Assembly: GCF_002777975.1 (NCBI RefSeq)
Contig: NZ_NGVS01000023.1
Coordinates: forward strand, 131,700-195,699
Length of the DNA: 64,000 nt
Reading direction: 5' to 3'
Source: Shewanella carassii
GTDB taxonomy: Bacteria; Pseudomonadota; Gammaproteobacteria; Enterobacterales; Shewanellaceae
Positions within the stretch are counted from its first letter, which is position 1; every line of letters starts with the position of its first letter. Position numbers and translations under genes: made by a program. Of this stretch, positions 35,522 to 42,257 are shown piece after piece. Under the pieces are notes generated by a model. It was not told the origin of the DNA, ran no database searches, and saw only the letters and a program-made list of their open reading frames with translations.

Positions 35522-37289
35522 AGCCACAATCAAAGGGGCAAAAGTGGCAATAGGTACTGTTGTGATAACAGAGCCGAAACCATTATCCCCACCTGAGCCC
35601 ATCAACTTAACCGCCCCAGTAGGCGGTTTCACTTTATCCGAACAACAAAGGCTTGAGTTAAATAAGCTCAATGCAGAATTGCACCGCCGCGAGGCAAATT
35701 TTCGTGCACTGAACCCAAGCCCCGCAGGGCGGCCGGAGGCCGGGACAAATAGCCTTGTCAAGGAGTGCAAAAGTCCGACACGGGAAAGAAAACATGCCGA
35801 AAAGGGCCTCAAAGAGAGCCGGATTAGCATGTTCCTGCAACATCTGCGGCTAAACAGGCCGGAGGCTTACCAGCAAACAACCGCCGCGCTGGGTGTGCCT
35901 GAGCGGCATCCGCGCCGGGTTGTTGTTGGTGAGTCGGCATTGCACTCAGATAGTATTGGCAGTTTTGGCGGGGTAGACATTGAAACCGGCGAAGTCACCG
36001 GGCCCAATTACTACCGATCCCCGGTTGCCCGTATCAGTTACCGCTCTTGGGCAGATGAATATCGGATCCGGGTCCAGGTAGACACCAACCCAAGCGAGCC
36101 ACCGCCACAGCAAGGCGGCGATCGCGTAACAAAAACCCTCAGCAACCGGGGCGCGAGAAATGTACTCGAGTCCGGCGCCTATGTCGCAGCGGTTCGCGGG
36201 GGATTCACCACGTTTTTAACCCTGACCTTTGCGCCGGAGGCTCGCGCCAGAATCGTTAACGGCGAATCAACCATAGGATCCGAGGCGGCGCGCTTCTTTG
36301 ATGCCATGCAAAAAATGTATCAGCGCGGTTGGTGTGCTGACCATTGCGTGATTGAAAGCCGCAACGGCTTTGATTGCGTGGCAAACAGTGAACAAGTGGT
36401 ACAGGGCAAAGAAGACAAACTTGATTATATCTGGGTGGCCGAGGCGCCAAAAAACGCCGAAGGCGAAGTAAACCCGCACTGCCATGTGCTTATGCGCTGG
36501 GAAGTTGAGCCGCATCTGTTCCGCGCCTGGGCAAAACGCATTGAGGCGCTTTGGGGCCAAGGGTTCGCAAAGCTTGAGCGCATCCGTAGCGCACAAGCAG
36601 CAAGCGGATACCTGCTGAAAGCCTTGGGATATCTGACCAAGGGCAGCCAGAACAAAGACCAGGGCGAAATCAAGGGCAACCGCTACAACATCAGCAAAAC
36701 CGCCAGGGCGCCGGGCTGGGAATGCCTCGGCTCATTCCATGCCGAACACATGGCAGCCATTATCGGCGAAGTAAAAGAGAAATTGCAGCGCCGGGCAGCG
36801 CCAATCAAGGGCGAGCTGGCCGCCGTTAACACCGAAATCGACAAAGCGATTAGGGATAAAGCGGTACTCAAGCGCATAGACCAAAGCAAAGCAGCCAAAG
36901 TGGCAGAGCGCCTGAATGCACTGGAAGCCAGAGCCAAAGAGCTGGCCGCGCAAATCAAAGGCACAGCAGTAAGAGCAGCAGATTATCAAATCACATTCAA
37001 AGGGCCGGAGCTGCTGGCCAAGTTTCTGAACTGGTCAGCCGGTGCCCGTTTCTGGAACGGGATCCCCAGAGAAACCCATTACATACCAAACAAATTTGAG
37101 TCAAAGCGCTGGGCGCGTGGCATTAAAGCCGCCAGGGCAAAGTATCGCTATCTGTTGCCACGGCTGGAAGAAAAGGCCGCTTTGTGGTGCCAGGTGCTGC
37201 GCGAAGAGTGGCGGGCAATGTTGCCCGAGAAACGCCCGGATCCGGGCCTATATCAGGAGTATGAGAATTGGATATTAACAACCTGCTAA
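35514..37289 (+). CDS. HUH rolling-circle replication initiator (PM2 P12-like)
   Basis: 591-residue protein with the three motifs of superfamily I rolling-circle Reps. Motif 1 FLTLTF is near residue 233, and motif 2 with the metal-binding HCH (NPHCHVLMRWE) near 321. Motif 3 is GYLLKALGYLTKG near 365, with two Tyr seven residues apart, the two-tyrosine arrangement of phiX174 gpA and P2 gpA. It nicks one strand at the origin and starts rolling-circle synthesis. PM2 P12 is of the same type and similar size. The N-terminal 150 residues are unlike known domains; the C-terminal part has a Lys/Ala-rich helical region (about 430-490). The nick site is not identified. Confidence 0.85.
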   Translation: MNRATIKGAKVAIGTVVITEPKPLSPPEPINLTAPVGGFTLSEQQRLELNKLNAELHRREANFRALNPSPAGRPEAGTNSLVKECKSPTRERKHAEKGLKESRISMFLQHLRLNRPEAYQQTTAALGVPERHPRRVVVGESALHSDSIGSFGGVDIETGEVTGPNYYRSPVARISYRSWADEYRIRVQVDTNPSEPPPQQGGDRVTKTLSNRGARNVLESGAYVAAVRGGFTTFLTLTFAPEARARIVNGESTIGSEAARFFDAMQKMYQRGWCADHCVIESRNGFDCVANSEQVVQGKEDKLDYIWVAEAPKNAEGEVNPHCHVLMRWEVEPHLFRAWAKRIEALWGQGFAKLERIRSAQAASGYLLKALGYLTKGSQNKDQGEIKGNRYNISKTARAPGWECLGSFHAEHMAAIIGEVKEKLQRRAAPIKGELAAVNTEIDKAIRDKAVLKRIDQSKAAKVAERLNALEARAKELAAQIKGTAVRAADYQITFKGPELLAKFLNWSAGARFWNGIPRETHYIPNKFESKRWARGIKAARAKYRYLLPRLEEKAALWCQVLREEWRAMLPEKRPDPGLYQEYENWILTTC

Positions 37290-37489
37290 ACCAACATGCC
37301 GAAATCGGCAAAACCATAGAAGCAGCCGAAAAAGCGAACCCGTTTGTAGCTGTAACGCTGGCAAAAAAAGCCGCCGCTCAGAGCCATGAACTGATGGGCG
37401 AGTTTATCAAGGCCATTGGCGATCTATCAAAAACCAAAGCAGATGCGCCGTTTATTGGCTCTGGTGTGCATCCTCGGAGGGGTGAGTGA
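37268..37489 (+). CDS. Hypothetical phage protein (73 residues)
   Basis: TTG start at 37268 inside the end of rep, behind CAGGAGTATGAGAA. Helical and Ala/Lys-rich (EIGKTIEAAEKANPFVAVTLAKK), soluble. The start codon assignment is moderately sure. Stop overlaps the next ATG (TGATG). Function unknown. Confidence 0.5.
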   Translation: MDINNLLNQHAEIGKTIEAAEKANPFVAVTLAKKAAAQSHELMGEFIKAIGDLSKTKADAPFIGSGVHPRRGE

Positions 37490-37689
37490 TGGGGGCGCCA
37501 TGCAGAGAGCTATGTTATTTCAACGGAGTAAACAGGATTAGTCTTGATACTCCTTGGTCAGAAGATCTGAGGCAAAAATATAGAAATTTAGAAAGAAGTT
37601 ATATCTTGGCGCGAAAGCGAAAACCACGATTTAGATCTTGGTATATGAAACAAAAGCCAAAGCCACGGCTAAGGGTAAAAGCTTACTAG
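37489..37689 (+). CDS. Hypothetical basic phage protein (66 residues)
   Basis: ATG at 37489 overlapping the previous stop; GTG at 37486 is an alternative. Highly basic C-terminus (ARKRKPRFRSWYMKQKPKPR). The stretch is clearly poorer in GC than its neighbours, suggesting later acquisition. Nucleic-acid binding is possible from charge only. Confidence 0.45.
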   Translation: MGAPCRELCYFNGVNRISLDTPWSEDLRQKYRNLERSYILARKRKPRFRSWYMKQKPKPRLRVKAY

Positions 37690-37703
37690 ACAACAGAGGT
37701 GGA

Positions 37704-37919
37704 ATGATGGGAAATCATGCCAACAAACGCGCCGCCGCAGCGCGTCACAATGCGGCATACGTTGCCAAGGCTGAGAAGCCGAATAAGCGTAAGTTGATCA
37801 CCGAAAAAGTGAGAAGGTTATTTGATGACCTGCTCGACTTGGTTGAATCAACATGGCATAGCCGCGCAGTTATGCGGCTTGAGTGGCGTTACTTCAAAAC
37901 AAAATATTTGTGGGGGTGA
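37704..37919 (+). CDS. Hypothetical phage protein (71 residues)
   Basis: Begins MMGNHANKRAAAARHNAAYV at 37704 behind AGAGGTGG. Basic N-terminal half, helical second half (EKVRRLFDDLLDLVEST). A longer frame from 37638 overlaps the previous gene and is unlikely. Function unknown. Confidence 0.5.
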   Translation: MMGNHANKRAAAARHNAAYVAKAEKPNKRKLITEKVRRLFDDLLDLVESTWHSRAVMRLEWRYFKTKYLWG

Positions 37920-37923
37920 CACC

Positions 37924-38337
37924 ATGGCACGCAAACCAAAAAATCCAGACATAGGCGAGATCACTTGCCCAATCTGCGGCGAAGTGGCCCCAGTTCGCCG
38001 GGACTCAAACGGCAAACTGTATTACCTCAGCAGGGCCGGGATGATTAAGCCTAACTTGCAAGGTGGGCAAGATTGGATGCTCGAAAACGCCACAATTTGG
38101 AGCAAGGAACACAAGCCAAAGCCCGTAACGGAAGCGCCAAAAACTGAACCCGTAACGGAGCAAGTACCCGTTACGGAACTAGAGGTAATTCCGGCGGTAA
38201 ACATCCCCAAAATACCGCAAAAAACGCCACCTGTACCCGTTAACGGGTACAAGGGACAAAAACCCGTTAATGAGGCAGACTCGAAAACTGACAAGCAGCC
38301 GCCGAAATCAACACTTTTGGAATGGCTGATAGGGTAA
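37924..38337 (+). CDS. Phage protein with an N-terminal Cys pair and Pro/Val/Thr repeats (137 residues)
   Basis: N-terminal ITCPICGEVAPVRR is half of a zinc-ribbon; the matching second Cys pair is absent, so metal binding may need a dimer. The middle part repeats KPVTE, EPVTEQ, VPVTELE and so on: a low-complexity Pro/Val linker. At 38233-38250 the coding sequence contains an 18-base perfect palindrome (see repeats). It ends STLLEWLIG. No family recognised; it may be a recruitment or transcription factor. Confidence 0.5.
   Translation: MARKPKNPDIGEITCPICGEVAPVRRDSNGKLYYLSRAGMIKPNLQGGQDWMLENATIWSKEHKPKPVTEAPKTEPVTEQVPVTELEVIPAVNIPKIPQKTPPVPVNGYKGQKPVNEADSKTDKQPPKSTLLEWLIG
38233..38250. repeat. 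18-base perfect palindrome GTACCCGTTAACGGGTAC, copy 1
   Basis: Self-complementary over all 18 bases, inside the coding sequence of the Cys-pair protein. An exact second copy is at 39445-39462. Degenerate relatives (for example CCCGTTAC, AACGGGTAC) occur between. Confidence 0.8.
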
Positions 38338-38365
38338 ATAAGCAATCACGCCGGGAGGCGCTACG

Positions 38366-38797
38366 ATGGACGAAAATCAACTGCCAGGTGATGAACTCAC
38401 AGGCACCGAACAATCACACTTTGATGAATTCAGCATCGTTGAACAAATGGCCGCTGGTATCGAAGGCGAACCAATACCGCAGCAAGGCGAGGCCGGTTAC
38501 CAACCGGAGCCGCCAGCCGAAATTCCAACCTCTGAAATACTGGCCCCAGTTATCAACATGGCCTGTGCCGTGTTGGCCCCAAGCTGGAATATCCAGCCAG
38601 CCGAGCAACAAGCACTGGCTGAAAACTATGCCAATGTCATAGACAAGTACTTCCCCGGCGGTGTCGGCCAGTTTGGGCCCGAGCTGTCGGCGCTGCTTGT
38701 CACCGCTGCCATTATCACCCCGCGCCTGGGTACACCGCGCAAACCAGAGCCGAAACCTGAAAAGGAGCAAAGCGACAATGAGAAAACCACGGATTGA
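38366..38797 (+). CDS. Hypothetical phage protein upstream of the packaging ATPase (143 residues)
   Basis: Acidic Gln/Glu/Pro-rich N-terminal half, then hydrophobic segments (EILAPVINMACAVLAPSW and LSALLVTAAIITPRLG) and a charged tail (PEPKPEKEQSDNEKTTD). Could be a membrane-associated packaging or vertex protein; I cannot assign it to a PM2 gene. It overlaps the start of the ATPase by 20 bases. Confidence 0.5.
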   Translation: MDENQLPGDELTGTEQSHFDEFSIVEQMAAGIEGEPIPQQGEAGYQPEPPAEIPTSEILAPVINMACAVLAPSWNIQPAEQQALAENYANVIDKYFPGGVGQFGPELSALLVTAAIITPRLGTPRKPEPKPEKEQSDNEKTTD

Positions 38798-39434
38798 CAC
38801 AAGCAGGCGCGCCGACCTGCGGTTAGTCAGTGGTGGCACAGGGTCGGGTAAGTCCAGTTACGTGAAAGCGGAAATCAAGCGGCTCAAGCCAAGCCGCTTG
38901 CTTATCTGGGATCCGGTTGACGAATACGGCGAGTTAGCCGATGTGCGCATAACCAGCCCTCGGGAACTGGCCGACCTGTTGAAGCGATACCCCCACGGAG
39001 CGTTAAGGGTTCGCTTTGTCGCCGAAGGGCGCGAGCTGTTCGAGTTCTGGAGCGCCTGCGCCTTTGCATGGTGCAATGCGTGCCTTGTTGCCGAGGAACT
39101 GGCAGACGTCACCACGGCAGGCAAAGCGCCACCACACTGGGGGCAAGTGGTGCGCCGGGGCCGTGCCCGTGGGCTGGCTCCAATCTTTGCGCTAACCCAG
39201 CGCCCGAGTGAATCGGACAAAACCACAGTGGGCAATGCAACTACTACCAGAGTAGGGCGCCTTAATCGTGCCAATGATAGGGCATACATGGCCAAAGAGC
39301 TGGACATTGCCGTTAGTGCGTTAACGGGACTCAAGCCGCTTGAGTATGTCGAGCGTGACGGATACACCGGCGAAGTATTCCAAGGCAGATTAGGGGGCCG
39401 TAAACGGGTACAAGTGCCAACTTTGAGCGGTTAA
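38778..39434 (+). CDS. Genome-packaging ATPase (PM2 P9-like, FtsK/HerA superfamily)
   Basis: 218 residues, close to PM2 P9 (about 224). Walker A GGTGSGKSS is at residues 19-27, LLIWDPVDEYGEL follows at 41-53, Walker B-like CLVAEE at 102-107, and the polar sensor motif ALTQRPSE near 150. This is the A32-like fold used by membrane-containing double-jelly-roll viruses to pump DNA into an internal membrane. It could be mistaken for an inovirus Zot protein, but it lacks a C-terminal membrane helix and lies directly before a P2-like capsid gene. Start ATG at 38778 behind AAAGGAGCAAAG. Confidence 0.88.
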   Translation: MRKPRIDTSRRADLRLVSGGTGSGKSSYVKAEIKRLKPSRLLIWDPVDEYGELADVRITSPRELADLLKRYPHGALRVRFVAEGRELFEFWSACAFAWCNACLVAEELADVTTAGKAPPHWGQVVRRGRARGLAPIFALTQRPSESDKTTVGNATTTRVGRLNRANDRAYMAKELDIAVSALTGLKPLEYVERDGYTGEVFQGRLGGRKRVQVPTLSG

Positions 39435-39444
39435 AAGCCCTCAT

Positions 39445-39475
39445 GTACCCGTTAACGGGTACGCTTTTTTTTGGT
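39445..39475 (+). terminator. Palindrome copy 2 with T-run: probable terminator after the ATPase
   Basis: The palindrome GTACCCGTTAACGGGTAC (39445-39462) folds as a 7-bp stem with a TTAA loop and is followed by GCTTTTTTTT. This is a good rho-independent terminator that would split early and late genes, unless antiterminated. Confidence 0.7.
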
Positions 39476-39564
39476 TGCGAATGCGCGTATACCTAAAAAC
39501 CGATAACGCTGTGAAGCGTCATTTAACCCGCCGTGAGGCGCAACTTTCCCAAGGGGATAACAAC

Positions 39565-39657
39565 ATGCTTAAGAAATATCTGCCAGTTCTGGCAATCGCT
39601 GTCGGTGTCGTTTACGCCGCCAATCGCGTTCCCTCTGTTCGCCGCCTTATTGGTTAA
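39565..39657 (+). CDS. Small membrane protein (30 residues; PM2 P7-size)
   Basis: Hand-translated ORF beginning MLKKYLPVLAIAVGVVYAAN and ending SVRRLIG: one membrane helix with basic ends. It sits right before the capsid gene; PM2 has a 3.6-kDa membrane protein, P7, of this size, so it is a candidate virion membrane protein. The longer frame from 39475 lacks a ribosome site; AAGGGGATAACAAC precedes the ATG at 39565. Confidence 0.6.
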   Translation: MLKKYLPVLAIAVGVVYAANRVPSVRRLIG

Positions 39658-39667
39658 GGGGTGACGC

Positions 39668-40486
39668 ATGGCACGTAATTCAATCAAGCTTCCCAGCTTT
39701 TCAAACGTAACCGCAGGCAATACAGCTACGCTGGAATTGCCGCTGGGCCGTACCTACGACAAGGTGCACATCAATTACTCTGGTGTGACGCTGGCGCAGA
39801 TGAAAAACATCCGTGTCGAGGTGAACGGCAAGCCGATCCTTGAATTCAAGGACGGCCAAGCACTGGCTAACTACAACAAGTATTACGGCCGCAACACTGC
39901 GGTAGGCGTGCTCGATTTGTGCTTCAAGCGTGACGAAATGAAAACGCTGGCCGAGGCTCGCGCCTTTGGCTTGGGTACTGCGTCACCGGAAGGCGCCCCG
40001 GCCATTGCTAACGTAACTTTGCGAATGGATATTGACGCAGCCGCAGCCGCCCCGGCGTTGACTGCCTACGCTATCCAATCCAACCCAGGCCCAATCGGCT
40101 TTATCACCAAAGTGAAAAACTTCCCTGTATCGCTCAATGCTGGCGTTACCGAAGTTGACAAAATCCCACGCCCACAAAGCGCACGGATTGCGGCTATTCA
40201 CATTGTGACAGATGCCACGCTGGAAAAACTGGAAGTGGAGCTGGACAGCATCAAGATCTTTGAGCTGCCCAAGACGCTGGCCGAAAAAATCCAAGTGGAT
40301 CACGAGCGCAGCCCACAGGCTGACCGCGCCACCGCAGATTTTATTCTGGAAGGCGACATGCTCCAGGCGCTGCCAATGCAAGGCGTGCAGGATTTCCGGG
40401 TTCGCATCTTCTCGGACGCAGGCACCGCAGCCGGTACACCTGCAACAGTGCTTGTTGAGTACTTTGACGGCCTGCCGGGCATCTAA
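39668..40486 (+). CDS. Major capsid protein, double jelly-roll (PM2 P2-like)
   Basis: 272 residues, nearly the length of PM2 P2 (269). Matches recalled PM2 P2 at several points: the start (SNVTAGNTATLELPLGRTY vs IPNVAAGN... LPIGQTY), then YSGVTLAQMKNIRVEVNG vs YSGVTPSQIKNVRVELDG, PRPQSARIAAIHI vs PRPVGYRIAAIHI, and ADFILEGD vs IDFMLEGD. P2 forms trimers with two jelly rolls that build the pseudo T=21 shell around an internal membrane. Strong AAGGGGTGACGC ribosome site before the ATG at 39668. This gene fixes the identity of the element. Similarity is from memory and must be confirmed by search. Confidence 0.9.
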   Translation: MARNSIKLPSFSNVTAGNTATLELPLGRTYDKVHINYSGVTLAQMKNIRVEVNGKPILEFKDGQALANYNKYYGRNTAVGVLDLCFKRDEMKTLAEARAFGLGTASPEGAPAIANVTLRMDIDAAAAAPALTAYAIQSNPGPIGFITKVKNFPVSLNAGVTEVDKIPRPQSARIAAIHIVTDATLEKLEVELDSIKIFELPKTLAEKIQVDHERSPQADRATADFILEGDMLQALPMQGVQDFRVRIFSDAGTAAGTPATVLVEYFDGLPGI

Positions 40487-40495
40487 GGGGGCGTT

Positions 40496-40831
40496 ATGTT
40501 TGGTGAAATTCAAACAGCCATTCCGGCGCCAAACCTCAACACCTCGCCCATGAACAATTCATGGTTCAGCGGTGTTAATGACATGCTGTCTATGGGTTTG
40601 GACTCATGGATGAAGTACGAGCAAATCAACGCTCTGAAAGACGCCGGTCAACTTGGGCAGAAAGAACTGCAAACCACAGTTCAAACGCCTAACCCAAACA
40701 GTGATCAAACCTATGTAAACCCCGCTCAGGCTCTCAAAGAGAAAATGGCCGGTGGTTTGCAAATTGGCGTGGGCACATTGGCGGCGGTGGTTGGCGGCGT
40801 AGCCGTTCTCTATTGGCTAACTCGCAAGTAA
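40496..40831 (+). CDS. Virion membrane protein (111 residues; PM2 P3-like by position and size)
   Basis: A soluble N-terminal part (SWFSGVNDMLSMGLDSWMKYEQINALKDAG, in pieces) followed by one C-terminal helix (GGLQIGVGTLAAVVGGVAVLYWL) and a basic tail. PM2 P3 (10.8 kDa) is a membrane protein just under the shell, encoded after P2, and this fits in size; the link is inference. Preceded by the recurrent ribosome site TAAGGGGGCGTT. Confidence 0.6.
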   Translation: MFGEIQTAIPAPNLNTSPMNNSWFSGVNDMLSMGLDSWMKYEQINALKDAGQLGQKELQTTVQTPNPNSDQTYVNPAQALKEKMAGGLQIGVGTLAAVVGGVAVLYWLTRK

Positions 40832-40840
40832 GGGGGCGAC

Positions 40841-40942
40841 ATGCTGAATAAAACCTTTTTCATGCAAATCGCCGCCGCTGCCACTGCGGGTTTGCTGGTT
40901 CACTACCTGACCAAGCCAAAGCCGCAAGGCGAGGGGGCATAA
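40841..40942 (+). CDS. Small virion membrane protein (33 residues)
   Basis: Hand-translated ORF beginning MLNKTFFMQIAAAATAGLLV, then HYLTKPKPQGEGA. One membrane helix and a basic end. Same strong TAAGGGGGCGAC ribosome site as its neighbour, so it is probably translated. PM2 P4 (4.4 kDa) is a possible counterpart by size. Confidence 0.55.
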   Translation: MLNKTFFMQIAAAATAGLLVHYLTKPKPQGEGA

Positions 40943-41125
40943 ATGGGCGGTATGCCTTCAATGTCTAACTCCAGTGCTGCCAGTTCGGGCACTGGAGATC
41001 AGGCGAACAATGCCGCATTTCAGGGCGGGAGTGTGAATTTCGGGTTTGGCTCAGGTGGTACTAACACTTGGCTGATACTCGGTGCAGCGGCGTTAGCGGC
41101 ATGGCTGATTTTGAAGAAAAAATAA
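40943..41125 (+). CDS. Small virion membrane protein (60 residues)
   Basis: A Gly/Ser/Asn-rich N-terminal half (MGGMPSMSNSSAASSGTGDQ) and a C-terminal helix (NTWLILGAAALAAWLILKKK). ATG is contiguous with the previous stop. Its end overlaps the next gene by 25 bases. Size fits PM2 P8 (7.3 kDa); link unproven. Confidence 0.55.
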   Translation: MGGMPSMSNSSAASSGTGDQANNAAFQGGSVNFGFGSGGTNTWLILGAAALAAWLILKKK

Positions 41126-41460
41126 GCCGGGCTTGGGAAATGCTGGCGCCTGCTCTGGGCTCAGACCTGCGCATAATTCAAAGCGAGGTGAAGGCAGGGC
41201 AGGCGCAGCTAATAGAGTGGGGAAACGGTGAGCTTTACACCGTTACCCGCGCCGAAGTCGCCGCAGACGGCCCGGAGCTGGTCATAGTGGCCGCCGCCGG
41301 GCGTCACTGCGTCAAGTACACCGAAGAAATTCACGAATTGGCACGAAAGCAGGGGTTTAAAACCGTCAGGCTCCACACCAAGCGGCCAGATGCAATGCTG
41401 CGCATGGGGCGAGGTTTGGGCTACCAGCGAGCCGAAACAATACTAAGGGCGGTTCTCTAA
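41101..41460 (+). CDS. Hypothetical soluble phage protein (119 residues), GNAT-like pattern
   Basis: Starts MADFEEKISRAWEMLAPALG, then an alternating beta/alpha pattern: GNGELYTVTRAEVAADG, PELVIVAAAGRHCVKYTEE, ELARKQGFKTVRLHTKRP, MLRMGRGLGYQRAETILRAV. The layout resembles a small GNAT-like fold without a clear acetyl-CoA loop. Unlike its neighbours it has no membrane helix. Function unknown; could be a minor capsid or vertex part. Confidence 0.5.
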   Translation: MADFEEKISRAWEMLAPALGSDLRIIQSEVKAGQAQLIEWGNGELYTVTRAEVAADGPELVIVAAAGRHCVKYTEEIHELARKQGFKTVRLHTKRPDAMLRMGRGLGYQRAETILRAVL

Positions 41461-42257
41461 TGGGCAGTTCATCACGTTCTAATTCTACCCAAACGACAAG
41501 CAACGAAAGCACCACGTTTGGGATAAGCGGGGCCAACAATGGCCTAATACTCAACGGCTCCGGCAATACAGTAACTGACGGCGGTGCATTCGATATTGTC
41601 GGGCGTATCGTTGACGTTTTCCCGCAACTATTCAGCCAGGGCGCTGGCATGGTGGATAGCGGCTTCAACGCTGTAACCGATGTGGCGCTGATGGGCGAGC
41701 GACAAAATGAAAACGTGCTCAATGCAATGGTTGACCTATACGGCGAAACCAGCAACGCACAATCTGAAATGCTGCGCCTGGGCGCCGATGTGCTCACCGA
41801 CACCGGGGAAATTCTCAATCGGCAGCAAACAGAGGCCTATGATTTTGGCCGCGAAGCCATGGATCAAGTCGGCCAAACGGCAGACTCGGCCATTTTCGCA
41901 AATAGCCAGGTAACACAGGCCGCGCTGGATGGAAATTATGACCTTACCGCCCTGGTCGCCACAGCGCTGGAAAAGGCCAATCTCAACAACACAGATTTAG
42001 CCAGTAAGGCAATGGACAACTCCACCTATCTGGCAACCGAGCTATCAAGTAACGCCATGGCCGCCACCAATGACGCCAGCAAAGACGCATTCCGGCAGTT
42101 AGCGGATGGGTTCGATTCAATGATGGGATTTGCTGAGCAGTATTCGCGCTCTGACGGCGCCGCGCTGGCCGAGTCCAATAACAAAACCATGCTGTTTGCG
42201 CTGGGTGGCGTCACTGTAACCGCGCTGGCAGTCGCCTACGTAATGAGGGGCAAGTAA
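41460..42257 (+). CDS. Virion protein with a C-terminal membrane helix (PM2 P10-size)
   Basis: 265 residues. A Ser/Thr/Asn-rich N-terminus (MGSSSRSNSTQTTSNEST), a long helical middle with many Ala, Asp and Gln (coiled-coil-like, about 75-230), and a C-terminal helix (KTMLFALGGVTVTALAVAYV) with a basic end. PM2 P10 (29 kDa, a membrane protein) has a comparable size. It would tie the membrane to the capsid; inference. TAATG-type junctions on both sides. Confidence 0.6.
   Translation: MGSSSRSNSTQTTSNESTTFGISGANNGLILNGSGNTVTDGGAFDIVGRIVDVFPQLFSQGAGMVDSGFNAVTDVALMGERQNENVLNAMVDLYGETSNAQSEMLRLGADVLTDTGEILNRQQTEAYDFGREAMDQVGQTADSAIFANSQVTQAALDGNYDLTALVATALEKANLNNTDLASKAMDNSTYLATELSSNAMAATNDASKDAFRQLADGFDSMMGFAEQYSRSDGAALAESNNKTMLFALGGVTVTALAVAYVMRGK

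Noticed and set aside
36683..36989. Minus-strand open frames inside rep
   Set aside because: Antisense shadows with no ribosome sites; the Rep frame has HUH and Tyr motifs.
38233..38250. The palindrome as a phage attachment site
   Set aside because: Both copies are internal to the element; the ends are defined by the dif-like sites.
38778..39434. Inovirus Zot-type assembly ATPase
   Set aside because: No C-terminal membrane helix, and it lies next to a double-jelly-roll capsid gene; filamentous phages have no such capsid protein.
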